Part shown: positions 55,795 to 64,000 of the stretch, piece by piece
Position numbering within the stretch: position 1 is the first letter of the stretch
Layout of the letters: every line of letters starts with the position of its first letter
Assembly (NCBI RefSeq): GCF_003865095.1
Contig: NZ_BHYK01000007.1
Coordinates: 124,001 to 188,000 of the forward strand
DNA length: 64,000 nucleotides
Source: Clostridium tagluense
GTDB taxonomy: Bacteria; Bacillota; Clostridia; Clostridiales; Clostridiaceae
Reading direction: 5' to 3'
Notes under the pieces: generated by a model
The model's input: only the letters and a program-made list of their open reading frames with translations
What the model was told of the DNA's origin: nothing
Databases searched by the model: none
Program-made: the position numbers and the translations under genes

Positions 55795-56133
55795 ATGGGA
55801 AAGTGCGATAATTTATACTTGCTTATTGAGGATATTGAAGGACTAATGGAGAGTATACTTATAAGCGGGTTTAATGTAGTAAATACGGGTGTATTAGATA
55901 ATATAAAGCAAGTTTATGAAAACTGTGAAAGAGTTGGATTAAGTTTTGCAGCGGAAGCACTTAAACACATATATAAGGCTCAAGAGAAAAAAAGACATGA
56001 TATGAACTATAACTGTGAAGAAATTATGGTTAAATATTTTTTGCTTAATAAGTATATAGAGGCTATTAAAGATAAATTGAATATAAAAAAAGCAAAAGAA
56101 TATATGGAGATAAACAAAGGAGAAACAACATAA
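55795..56133 (+). CDS. Small helical protein of the yeh-like operon
   Basis: A 112-residue helical protein (LLIEDIEGLMESILISGFNV, VLDNIKQVYENCERVGLSFA). It follows the SWIM gene by 22 bases after AAGGGG. It may be a conserved accessory of the AAA+/VWA operon, since small helical genes often sit between yehQ-like and later genes. No catalytic motif. The stop TAA shares its last base with the ATG of the broken ORF after it. Confidence 0.7.
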   Translation: MGKCDNLYLLIEDIEGLMESILISGFNVVNTGVLDNIKQVYENCERVGLSFAAEALKHIYKAQEKKRHDMNYNCEEIMVKYFLLNKYIEAIKDKLNIKKAKEYMEINKGETT

Positions 56134-56345
56134 TGAAATATTGTTTAGATAATTTAAAAAAAGATTTTCAGAAGGGCATTAATGGAAGTTAGAGATGCAT
56201 TATAAAAAAGTATATGCCGGAAATTGGTAGTACATTTACTGAATTTCTTGAAATGATGTGTTCAGAAGATGAGTGGAATGCTGAAGATTATTATGAAAAG
56301 GGCCTTAAGAAATTTAAAAAAAGTTGTTTAGTAAATAATCTCTAA
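56133..56345 (+). pseudogene. Small ORF broken by an in-frame TAG
   Basis: ATG 56133 is coupled to the preceding gene (TAATG). The frame reads MKYCLDNLKKDFQKGINGS, then TAG (56190-56192), then continues without further stops: KKYMPEIGSTFTEFLEMMCS, ending KKFKKSCLVNNL at TAA 56343. The 71 codons look like one small protein inactivated by a single nonsense change. Family not recognised; the FTEFLEMM style recalls SUKH-type immunity proteins. Confidence 0.55.
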
Positions 56346-56385
56346 TAGTACAAGCTTTGTATGAAATAAGAAAGGAGCAATAAGA

Positions 56386-56919
56386 ATGAATTACGATAAG
56401 ATTTTGCCGAAATTCAAATATAATTTAAATCCAATAGAAAATAGAATCATTGTAAGAAAAGAAGCAATATGTTCTTGTTGTAATGAAAAAACAGAATTTG
56501 TATATGAAGGGCCATTCTATTCTATTGAGGACGTAGAAGTTATATGTCCCTGGTGTATAGAAGATGGAAAAGCTGCACAAAAATATTATGGCCGATTTCA
56601 AGATACATCAGCTTGTGAAAAAGTTATAAGTAAAGAATCACTAGATGAGTTGATTTATAGAACTCCAGGATACTCTGGATGGCAGCAGGAAGTCTGGCTA
56701 AGCCACTGTGGAGATTTTTGTGCTTTTATTGGATATGTTGGATGGTCAGAAATTGAAGAATTAGTCAATGAGCTGGAAGAAGATTTAGACAAAATAAAAA
56801 GAGCTTATAAGTTAACACAAGAAGAATTGGAAAATGCCTTAGAGTATGGATCATTGCAAGGATATCTATTTAAATGTGTTGTATGTGGTAAAAATAGATT
56901 AGCAGTAGATTGTGATTAA
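56386..56919 (+). CDS. CbrC/UPF0167 family protein
   Basis: A 177-residue protein. Family signatures are LPKFKYNLNPIENRIIV, the pair CSCCNEKTEFVYEGPFYSIE and VICPWCIEDGKAAQKYYGRF, then SGWQQEVWLSHCGDFCAFIG, and a last Cys pair near the C-terminus (CVVCGKNRL). The Cys pairs suggest two zinc sites. E. coli CbrC confers tolerance to colicin E2, and UPF0167 members appear in immunity-gene clusters, which fits the neighbours. GAAAGGAG precedes ATG 56386. Confidence 0.85.
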   Translation: MNYDKILPKFKYNLNPIENRIIVRKEAICSCCNEKTEFVYEGPFYSIEDVEVICPWCIEDGKAAQKYYGRFQDTSACEKVISKESLDELIYRTPGYSGWQQEVWLSHCGDFCAFIGYVGWSEIEELVNELEEDLDKIKRAYKLTQEELENALEYGSLQGYLFKCVVCGKNRLAVDCD

Positions 56920-57200
56920 ATAATATTACTAAAAAGAAATATAGTGTATAAAAATCAATAGTACTTATAGTGTTTTATGTTTAATTTTTACCCTAAAAGG
57001 AACTTAAAAAACTATAAATATAGTGCTAGTAATTAAAGTAACTATAATGAGGCCAAATGGAGTATAGGGTGTGTTTTTGCACTATATGGAATGCGGTAGT
57101 ATATTAATCAAGGTACGTTAATTACATGTAGTCAAAGTTAAAATAATATGGTGTAAGGGTTTAAAGGCTCTTAACACTAGATATAACTAGGAGATACAAA

Positions 57201-57908
57201 ATGAAATATGACAAACTTAATGGTATATATAAAACTCAGATACCTTTAGAAATTTTAGAAGCATTAGAGGAGCATAGGTATAAACAAGAGAAAAGTGAAT
57301 TTTTTATCAGATTAATGGAAATAGATGAAGTATTAGAAATGAAAGATTTTTTCGATAAGTGTGAGGTCTTTAGAAACTTAATACCAATATGGACAGATGA
57401 TAACTCTAACTATGTTTGTATGTACTATTCGGGAACGTTAAAATATAGAATTTGTTATTTAAACCATGAAGAAACTGATATCGCACCACAATATAGAAGT
57501 ATACAAGCATTTATCAATGAACTTGAAAAAGATGAGGAGTATGACTGGCAAGAATTAATTAAAGATTATCCTACTAGAGATAAAATGAATAGAACTTATG
57601 AGGAGAAAGAGTTAAGTACAATTAAGGAGTTAAACACAGCATTGGATAGTAGTGATTTAGATGAGGATTTGAGAACTCAAATAATATATTCTATTTTAAC
57701 ATTAACTCCATACGATCATTTAGATAGTATAATTAAATATTTAGATGATGAAGATTGTTATGTGCAAGAAAGAGCATGTGAAGTAGTAGGATTTCATAGA
57801 TATAGTCCAGTTATTAGTAAGCTAAAAGAACTTTGCATAAGTGGAATGATTAATGTTCCAGGAGCAGCGAAGAGAGCATTGAGACAAATTGAAGATAGAA
57901 CAAAATAA
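57201..57908 (+). CDS. SUKH (SMI1/KNR4)-like protein with HEAT-type tail
   Basis: A 235-residue protein. Residues about 40-125 resemble the SUKH superfamily (NLIPIWTDDNSNYVCMYYSG, then KYRICYLNHEETDIAPQYRS), a common immunity fold in polymorphic toxin systems. Residues 130-235 are alpha-helical HEAT-like repeats (HLDSIIKYLDDEDCYVQERA). Start ATG 57201 after TAGGAG. The upstream gap of 281 bases (56920-57200) shows no gene. Immunity function is an inference from fold and context. Confidence 0.75.
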   Translation: MKYDKLNGIYKTQIPLEILEALEEHRYKQEKSEFFIRLMEIDEVLEMKDFFDKCEVFRNLIPIWTDDNSNYVCMYYSGTLKYRICYLNHEETDIAPQYRSIQAFINELEKDEEYDWQELIKDYPTRDKMNRTYEEKELSTIKELNTALDSSDLDEDLRTQIIYSILTLTPYDHLDSIIKYLDDEDCYVQERACEVVGFHRYSPVISKLKELCISGMINVPGAAKRALRQIEDRTK

Positions 57909-58018
57909 AAGGGTTTAGAACAAGATATTATGTTAAACATAAAAATTATTTAGTGGAATTAATTAGTCTTACAAAAGAATAATTGCATATCTTTAACAAA
58001 CAGAGGAGGCCAAGCATA

Positions 58019-61000
58019 ATGGGATTACAAGAACATTTAACAGAAAAGATAAATAATGCCTTATTAGAGCTGGGAGTATCTGATGAGGTGATTGAAAGCT
58101 TTGAAGCATACATGGAAGGCGTTTTAGAAGAACAGGAATTTTTTAATTGCTTACCTACTATAGATATGAATAGCTTACAAGATTCGGTAGTAGAACAATT
58201 AGTTAATACCTATAAATCATTAGAAAAACGTAAGGCGGAAGAATACAGTGTAAAATATGTGAGAATATTATTTGAAATAGGTGGAAAATCAACTTTTATA
58301 ATTATGGATAGGTGTTATTCCGGTTATTATAAAGGAGATTTTTGTAGAAAGTTATTAAAATATAAAGTAAAACCTGCCTTTGTAATAGCATATTATGCGG
58401 AGCGTATTGTACAAAGTGAAAATAACTTAAGTATTACTTTTATTAATTTTTTTGATGGAATTTATGAAAAATATGAAAGTGAATTTGAAGAAGCTTTTGA
58501 TATTAGTAATGTAATGGAACAGGTTATTATAGCCTCCTATGAAGTTTATAAAAAACAAGATAAGAAAAAAGAGCTTTGTAATTGGCTTAATCAATTCTTG
58601 ATATATCCAGAAATTATTTTTACTTTATTTGATGAAAAATTGATTGATTATGATAAAGAGAGAATTTGTAAATATATAAGGGAGGATAACTTAGATTTAG
58701 ATGAATTAGTAGAAGGTTTAAAAAGTAGAAAAGTACACTTAAATATAGATAGTTGGCTTTTAAAGATTTTAATGGCTGTAAGTTACAATATAGTTAATCA
58801 ATCACAAATAGCAGGGAGATTTCTTAAATTTAGTATAACCATTGAACCGGAAAAAGCCTTTAATACTTTAAATAGTTATCTTACAGTTCTAAAATATAAT
58901 AAAATAAGCAAACTTATAGATAAGATTAATGTTAACAGAGTGTTATATATTGCTTGGATGGCGGGTAAAACTTCTAGCCATAGTCAGGGATATAGTAAGG
59001 ATTTAAAACAAGAGTTAGATTTCAATAAGGAAGAGTTTATAAAAGCAATGAAGCTATGCACCGGCATTAATAAAGCTTATATGATTTCACTACTATTGAA
59101 ACAGGGTGAAGGAGCAGAATATATAAATGAAGTAGAAGAGGCGTTTATTAATAAGTTTTCAGTATTTATGGATAATCTACATATAGAAAAAAGTATTTAT
59201 GAAAAGTTTATTTACTATTTAAGAGGAGAATGTGATTTTGAAAGTGTAAAAGATATCTTAGAAGGTTTACTCGGCAAAACAGAACCCTACATATATTATC
59301 ATAATTATGCTGAAATTTTATTTTGGTTAAAAGATGCATCACCAATGTTTGAAAGAGGAATAAAAATTTTTATTGAAATAGGAAATTCTAGTATATTAAA
59401 AAATATATATGAAGAATATAGAGGCAAAGGTAAAGATAAAAAGAGTTTATATGATTTTATTGAATTTATAGATGGTTATGGAGCTTCAATAAATAACTAT
59501 ATTTCATTATTAGGCAGTTATGCTGTTCTTTCTAATGGTGAGACAAACATAATTAAGGAAGCACAAAATAGTATAACTAATATTATGGCTATAGACGAAG
59601 AAAAATTGATAGAAGCTATAAAAAAATGTGTAGTAGATATAAGAGTATATCTTTTAGAAAAAATATTTAAGTTTAATAAAGAAAAGAATGGCAAAGTACT
59701 TATAGATTATTTAGGAGATTCTTCAAAGGTTGTAAGAGAAAAGGTGATAGAACTTTTAACTCTTTGCACAGAATGTCATGAAGATGCAATACCTAGTTTG
59801 AAGGCTAAAAAACAAGCAGTTAGAGAATCAGCAGTAAAAATACTTTCCAAAAGCAGTAATAAAAAAGTGATTGAAGCATTAAATGTGGCATTAGAAGTAG
59901 AAAAAACTGAAAAAATAAAAGTACTTTTAAGAAAAGCTTTAAATGTGGAAAGTGATTTAGAAGAAATAAATGAAGAACTAGATATTTTAGAGTACTGCAA
60001 AAAAGCTTTTAAAGGTAACAACGCAGCGGGACTCAAATGGTTAGAGTGTGATAGCTTGCCAAAGGTAAGGTTTAAGGATAGTGAGAAATTTGCAGAGGAT
60101 GAAATCATAAAATATCTGTTTTTATGTTATGCTCCTTTTATTGAAATAGGCTTAAATAGTGAAGCAAAAAAGGTAAGTGAACTTTTAGATACAAAAGATT
60201 TAGCAAAGCTTGCTTTAGAAGTTCTTGAAAGATGGCTTAGCTATGGTGCGGAAAGTAAGAAAAAATGGGTACTTTCCTTTGCATCTATTTATGGAGATTA
60301 TGATGTAATTAGTATATTCAAAAAGAATATAGAAGAATGGCCGAAAAACTCAAGAGGGGCTATAGCTGGTGATGCAGTAAAAGCTCTTGCACTTAATGGA
60401 AGTAATGAAGCACTTATAATAATAGATAATATATCAAGAAAGTTTAAATTTAAGCAGGTGAAAAATGCCGCAAGTGCAGCACTTAAATTTGCTGCGCAGC
60501 AAATGGGTATAGACATGGAGGAACTTTCAGATAGAGTAGTTCCAGACTTAAGTTTTGATGTAAAAGGTGAAAGAGTTTTTGATTATGGTGATAGAAAGTT
60601 TATTGTAACACTTACTCCCGAGCTTACCTTAGAAGTACAAGATGAAAGTGGCAAAAAGTTTAAAAGCCTTCCAGCTCCAGGTAAAAGGGATGATGAAGGT
60701 AAGGCAACAGCAGCTTTTTCAGAATTTAAAAACCTAAAGAAGAAGCTCAAAACAGTATCGAATATACAAGCTATCCGTTTAGAAATGGCACTATCTAGTA
60801 ATAGAAAATGGACAAAAGAAGCATGGGTAAAGCTCTTTGCTCGAAACCCTATTATGAATCAATTTGCTATAGGTCTTGTATGGGGAGTTTATAAAGAAAA
60901 TGTATTGGTGGATAGTTTCAGATATATGGAAGATGGAACTTTTAATACTGTGGATGAAGATGAATATAACATAGAAGATGGAGCGTTAATAGGACTTATC

Positions 61001-61522
61001 CATCCAGTAGAATTAAGTAAAGAAGATATGGAATTATGGAAAGAGCAGCTTGAAAATTATGAGGTAAAACAACCTTTTGAGCAACTTAGTAGAGAAGTGT
61101 TTCAGGTTAGTGAAAAGGAAAAAACAATAAAAACTGTAGAACGTTTTGGTGGAAGCATATTAAATGGTTTATCTTTACTAGGAAAATTAACTGGTTTTGA
61201 ATGGAGTAGAGGATCAATTCAAGATGGTGCTGGTTATTATAATTTTTATAAGGAAGATGATAAACTTCAAATTGGAGTTGAACTAAGTTTTAGTGGGTTA
61301 AGCATAGGCTTTGAAAATGATGAAGTAACAGTATATGACTTGATTTTTTACAAAAGAGGAACCGTAAAAAGAGGTAGTTATATATACGACACCGTAAAAG
61401 AGCAGCACATTATAAATCCATCAGAAATACCAAATAGATTTTTTAGTGAAATTCTCTATCAAATAAGTAAAGCAATAGAATCAAAAATAGGTATTAATGA
61501 CAAGTGGAAGGAAGAAAAATAA
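58019..61522 (+). CDS. DUF4132 giant protein, YehI/MolR-like
   Basis: A 1167-residue protein. The N-terminal 550 residues are helical. HEAT-like repeats fill about residues 550-690 (GDSSKVVREKVIELLTLCTE, AVRESAVKILSKSSNKKVIE). The C-terminal DUF4132 domain is clear (about 900-1060: RKWTKEAWVKLFARNPIMNQ, FAIGLVWGVYK, GALIGLIHPVELSKEDMELW). E. coli YehI/MolR, next to yehK-Q, is the same size and family, so it likely belongs to the same system as the AAA+/VWA operon. ATG 58019 has GAGGAGG upstream. Confidence 0.9.
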   Translation: MGLQEHLTEKINNALLELGVSDEVIESFEAYMEGVLEEQEFFNCLPTIDMNSLQDSVVEQLVNTYKSLEKRKAEEYSVKYVRILFEIGGKSTFIIMDRCYSGYYKGDFCRKLLKYKVKPAFVIAYYAERIVQSENNLSITFINFFDGIYEKYESEFEEAFDISNVMEQVIIASYEVYKKQDKKKELCNWLNQFLIYPEIIFTLFDEKLIDYDKERICKYIREDNLDLDELVEGLKSRKVHLNIDSWLLKILMAVSYNIVNQSQIAGRFLKFSITIEPEKAFNTLNSYLTVLKYNKISKLIDKINVNRVLYIAWMAGKTSSHSQGYSKDLKQELDFNKEEFIKAMKLCTGINKAYMISLLLKQGEGAEYINEVEEAFINKFSVFMDNLHIEKSIYEKFIYYLRGECDFESVKDILEGLLGKTEPYIYYHNYAEILFWLKDASPMFERGIKIFIEIGNSSILKNIYEEYRGKGKDKKSLYDFIEFIDGYGASINNYISLLGSYAVLSNGETNIIKEAQNSITNIMAIDEEKLIEAIKKCVVDIRVYLLEKIFKFNKEKNGKVLIDYLGDSSKVVREKVIELLTLCTECHEDAIPSLKAKKQAVRESAVKILSKSSNKKVIEALNVALEVEKTEKIKVLLRKALNVESDLEEINEELDILEYCKKAFKGNNAAGLKWLECDSLPKVRFKDSEKFAEDEIIKYLFLCYAPFIEIGLNSEAKKVSELLDTKDLAKLALEVLERWLSYGAESKKKWVLSFASIYGDYDVISIFKKNIEEWPKNSRGAIAGDAVKALALNGSNEALIIIDNISRKFKFKQVKNAASAALKFAAQQMGIDMEELSDRVVPDLSFDVKGERVFDYGDRKFIVTLTPELTLEVQDESGKKFKSLPAPGKRDDEGKATAAFSEFKNLKKKLKTVSNIQAIRLEMALSSNRKWTKEAWVKLFARNPIMNQFAIGLVWGVYKENVLVDSFRYMEDGTFNTVDEDEYNIEDGALIGLIHPVELSKEDMELWKEQLENYEVKQPFEQLSREVFQVSEKEKTIKTVERFGGSILNGLSLLGKLTGFEWSRGSIQDGAGYYNFYKEDDKLQIGVELSFSGLSIGFENDEVTVYDLIFYKRGTVKRGSYIYDTVKEQHIINPSEIPNRFFSEILYQISKAIESKIGINDKWKEEK

Positions 61523-61524
61523 AT

Positions 61525-62139
61525 ATGATTTGTAATGAAAAATTTTATATTATGAGTAATACATATAATAATCAAGCAAAGCTATTCTGGAACGCTAACG
61601 TAAAGTATGAAAAATTTGTTTGTGAGCTTTGTGGAGGAATTCATTGTACATATGAATCTCCACATCCTGTTATTTTTTATGGGAAGAGAATTGTAGATAT
61701 TTATTTCGATATAAGTGGATTTATAATAAGCCCAGCAGTTGTTGAACTTTTAAAAGAGAATAATATTACTGGATATATATTAGAAGATGTGGAACCCCTG
61801 GAGTGGAAAGATGGAAAAGGACATGATACTGGACATGATGGAAGTAGCTACAAGTTATTAAAAGTTAAGGGAAGATGCGGGTTTTTATGTGATAGTGCTG
61901 GGAATATTATTGATAAATGTGAAAAATGTGATAGACACAATAGTGATATTCTAGATTCCTTAAAAGATGGCTTAGCTTTTAAGGCTGATGATTATGATGG
62001 TTCTGATATTTTTCAATTTAACAATTGGACATGGTTACCTATTGTAAATGAAAAAGTGAAAAAACTAATTAAAAAGCATAAATTAAAAGGATTTAAATTT
62101 GAAGAATTAAAAGATTATGTTGGGTGTGATGCTTTTTAG
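61525..62139 (+). CDS. Double Cys-motif protein, immunity-like
   Basis: A 204-residue protein with two short Cys pairs, FVCELCGGIHC near residue 34 and DKCEKCDRHNSD near residue 135, as in double-CxxCG (SitI6-type) immunity proteins. The intervening region (VDIYFDISGFIISPAVVELL, EDVEPLEW) fits that family too. Start ATG 61525 follows AAGGAAG at the end of the DUF4132 gene. ATG 61504 is an alternative. The toxin partner is not in view. Confidence 0.65.
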   Translation: MICNEKFYIMSNTYNNQAKLFWNANVKYEKFVCELCGGIHCTYESPHPVIFYGKRIVDIYFDISGFIISPAVVELLKENNITGYILEDVEPLEWKDGKGHDTGHDGSSYKLLKVKGRCGFLCDSAGNIIDKCEKCDRHNSDILDSLKDGLAFKADDYDGSDIFQFNNWTWLPIVNEKVKKLIKKHKLKGFKFEELKDYVGCDAF

Positions 62140-62198
62140 AAATTATGTAAAGTATTCAATTTATTAAAATAATATATAAATCTAAAGGAGGAAATTCC

Positions 62199-62528
62199 AT
62201 GGCAAGTATTGGGATAAAATTAGATCCATCAAAAATGAATAATCCAGACTTAGATTTAAGATATATAATACCAAATAAAATTGAAGAGTTAACAAAAGGA
62301 GCTGTAGAAGATGATGGATATGACTATTCATCAGATGGAACAAATTCTATTATTATTTTTCTAAGTTGTGAAAATCCTAAAAAATATGTAAATGAGGTTT
62401 TAAATATTTTAAGAAATGAAGATTTTTTGAACAATAATATTTATGAAGTTGGTGTAGTAGCTATCGATAATGGAGATGGATTTAAAGTAATTCATCCTAG
62501 TAATTATGAGGGTGAGTTTGATTTATAG
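62199..62528 (+). CDS. Small hypothetical protein, immunity-like
   Basis: A 109-residue acidic protein (MASIGIKLDPSKMNNPDLDL, DGYDYSSDGTNSIIIFLSCE, NPKKYVNEVLNILRN). It has a compact alpha/beta composition with no Cys motif or signal. AAGGAGG precedes ATG 62199. It lies in the array of immunity-like genes and stops 11 bases before the next, broken, gene. Family not named. Confidence 0.65.
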   Translation: MASIGIKLDPSKMNNPDLDLRYIIPNKIEELTKGAVEDDGYDYSSDGTNSIIIFLSCENPKKYVNEVLNILRNEDFLNNNIYEVGVVAIDNGDGFKVIHPSNYEGEFDL

Positions 62529-62539
62529 GAGGAAAATAT

Positions 62540-62747
62540 ATGATTAACAAATACACAATAGATTTTATTGAAGAAAAGAAAAAAGTAGAAGTTCAAGTAA
62601 CGAAATTTGGGGGACAAATGGAAGTTGTTATTACAATAAGATGCTACTACCCTTCCATTTGAACTTAACTTTGGTGATGCTGGAATTGGATTTTTCTTTA
62701 TAAATATGAGAGATAATAGCTTGAAGTTTATTATAGAAAGTTGCTAA
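62540..62747 (+). pseudogene. Degraded YwqG/DUF1963-like gene
   Basis: ATG 62540 with GGAGGAAAA upstream encodes KKKVEVQVTKFGGQMEVV, the opening of a DUF1963 protein, and ends early at TGA 62660. A second frame then reads LPFELNFGDAGIGFFFINMR to TAA 62745, like the GDxGxGxFFI core of the family. A large internal deletion plus frameshift is the simplest reading. Confidence 0.5.
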
Positions 62748-62854
62748 TACACTAGATATTAAGGAGAGGAAACAACTTATCAAAGACATTATTGTAGATT
62801 TAAAGCTTCCACAAGAAACAAAGGATTTTTTATGTAATACAAAAATTAAAAAGA

Positions 62855-63967
62855 ATGAATTTGAAGTTTAGAGATTATTATGTTGTTGCACAAAATTGTG
62901 ACACAGGTAATTTAATAGCTATACATAAATCAACAGGAGAAGTATATGAACTTGAACATGAGGTTACTGAAGAAGTTGTAAGATATTTTGTGAATTCTTC
63001 CTTTGCTCAAATGTATGAAAGTATGAAATGTTTTAAAAAAATAAAAAGTGAAATTATTAAGCTTAAAGAACAGGAAAAAATAGAAGAAATTGAATTACTA
63101 TTTGAAAAAGCTAAGAAAGATTTTAGTTTAATAGATAGTAAAGTGGTTATTAATGATGATGAGTATAATGGAAAAGGAGTTCTGAAAATGGAAAAATATA
63201 AGGAAGAAATAGAAAAATGTAATGATCCTAGTGAACTTGGAAATATGCTGAGCCAAGCAGCAAAAGAAGGGGATATACATTTAGTTCAATTGATTATAGA
63301 TAAAGGTGTAGCAGATATAAATTACAATGGTAAGGATAAGGTATTTGTAGGCAATCCTACTCCACTGCAGTGGGCTGTAATAGGGGGAGATATAAATATT
63401 GTTAAGCTTTTATTAGAGAATGGTGCAGATGTATCAATAACTGATGAATGGGGATATAGACCTTTTAATGAAGCAGCAGAAGCCAGAAATAATAGGTGGG
63501 GGCATAGGGCTCTTGATGAATCAATAGGAAAGAATGATAAGGAAATATTAGAGATTATTAAAAGTTATGAACCAAAAGAATGGCACCAGCATGAATGGTG
63601 TGAACAGAGGTTGAAAAACTATGAATTACCTAATGAAGTTATTGAATTTTTAAGCTCTGAAAATAGGAAAATAGATTTAGAAGGATCTGAGTGGACAGAG
63701 TATATTGAATTTTATAATCTTGATGAGGTAAGAGTATTTAAATGGAATAATATGACCTTTGTTGATTTATTACACAATGTAGATGGTTATGACAATATAG
63801 GAGCAATGTCCTGGATACCAGAACATAAAAGTTTTGCCTGCTTAGATATGGAACATGAAAAGTTTGGTTTTATTCCAGGGCTTACATGGAGCGAATTTAT
63901 GGCGAGTCCTGCTAGGTATATTGATGGATCATTGTCATGGGAATTTTGTGAAAATGATGATGAATAG
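62855..63967 (+). CDS. SUKH/ankyrin-repeat protein, N-terminus possibly decayed
   Basis: A 370-residue reading. Residues 1-60 (RDYYVVAQNCDTGNLIAIHK) resemble the second half of a SUKH domain; its expected first half (VDLKLPQETKDFLC) lies just upstream in another frame, without a start codon. Then come about two ankyrin repeats (residues 125-215: PTPLQWAVIGGDINIVKLLL, ENGADVSITDEWGYRPFNEA) and a C-terminal Trp-rich domain. An internal ATG at 63188 has a perfect AAAGGAG eight bases upstream, so the ankyrin part (259 residues) may be the real product. Confidence 0.7.
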   Translation: MNLKFRDYYVVAQNCDTGNLIAIHKSTGEVYELEHEVTEEVVRYFVNSSFAQMYESMKCFKKIKSEIIKLKEQEKIEEIELLFEKAKKDFSLIDSKVVINDDEYNGKGVLKMEKYKEEIEKCNDPSELGNMLSQAAKEGDIHLVQLIIDKGVADINYNGKDKVFVGNPTPLQWAVIGGDINIVKLLLENGADVSITDEWGYRPFNEAAEARNNRWGHRALDESIGKNDKEILEIIKSYEPKEWHQHEWCEQRLKNYELPNEVIEFLSSENRKIDLEGSEWTEYIEFYNLDEVRVFKWNNMTFVDLLHNVDGYDNIGAMSWIPEHKSFACLDMEHEKFGFIPGLTWSEFMASPARYIDGSLSWEFCENDDE

Positions 63968-64000
63968 TCTAAGAAAAAATTATTTAACAACATTTTGGAA

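Overview
The window is AT-rich, densely coded DNA from an endospore-forming, motile Clostridium-type firmicute. The evidence is the spore-coat operon cotJABC, a SpoVAC/AD/AE cluster with DUF1657 and DUF421 genes, CotS-type coat kinases, a collagen-like spore-surface protein, clostripain, two chemoreceptors, strong GGAGG ribosome-binding sites and many intrinsic terminators. The species cannot be fixed from the sequence alone.

Layout. 1-4.8 kb (minus strand): a two-component pair (the kinase runs off the left edge) and the TldD/TldE peptidase pair. 5-11.5 kb: chemoreceptor, Bcr/CflA-type exporter, coiled-coil HTH protein, Fe-S protein, small ORF, HSL-type esterase. 11.7-20.7 kb: a spore-surface sugar island with UDP-glucose dehydrogenase, UDP-glucuronate-epimerase-like protein, GT4 glycosyltransferase, two CotS-like kinases, a GT2-TPR glycosyltransferase and a BclA-like collagen protein. 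20.9-22 kb: cotJABC. 23-26.2 kb: DUF1657 / DUF421-DUF1657 / spoVAC / spoVAD / spoVAEb / DUF1657, the gene set of the Bacillus spoVA2mob heat-resistance operon, with the DUF421 gene frameshifted at a run of seven A. 26.5-31.5 kb: 3-methyladenine glycosylase, CWC protein, and a GlpA-like / FAD oxidoreductase / DUF1667 operon beside a GntR-FadR repressor. 32-36.4 kb: small accessory genes, three of which share a repeated leader element, then a Mn2+ riboswitch with mntP. 36.6-46.5 kb: chemoreceptor, diguanylate cyclase, clostripain, an LRR lipoprotein with a 57-bp repeat array, a CHASE3 kinase, and small genes flanked by a 134-bp direct repeat.

46.8-64 kb is the most interesting part. It holds an operon matching the E. 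coli yehL-yehM-yehP-yehQ and yehI families: MoxR AAA+ ATPase, DUF5682, VWA protein, SWIM zinc finger, and further down a DUF4132 giant protein. Its VWA gene is cut by an IStron, meaning a group I intron ribozyme joined to a transposon carrying an apparently intact TnpB nuclease and no tnpA. Two nested inverted repeats (12 bp, and 25 bp with one G.U) flank tnpB and would fold the far 3' end of the intron back onto its catalytic core. Splicing could restore the VWA mRNA while TnpB and its guide RNA preserve the DNA insertion. Downstream is a string of immunity-like genes (CbrC, SUKH-HEAT, double-zinc-ribbon, SUKH/ankyrin), several decayed, with no visible toxin.

All family names are from sequence reading, without database search. 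Start sites were chosen from ribosome-binding sites and visible promoters.
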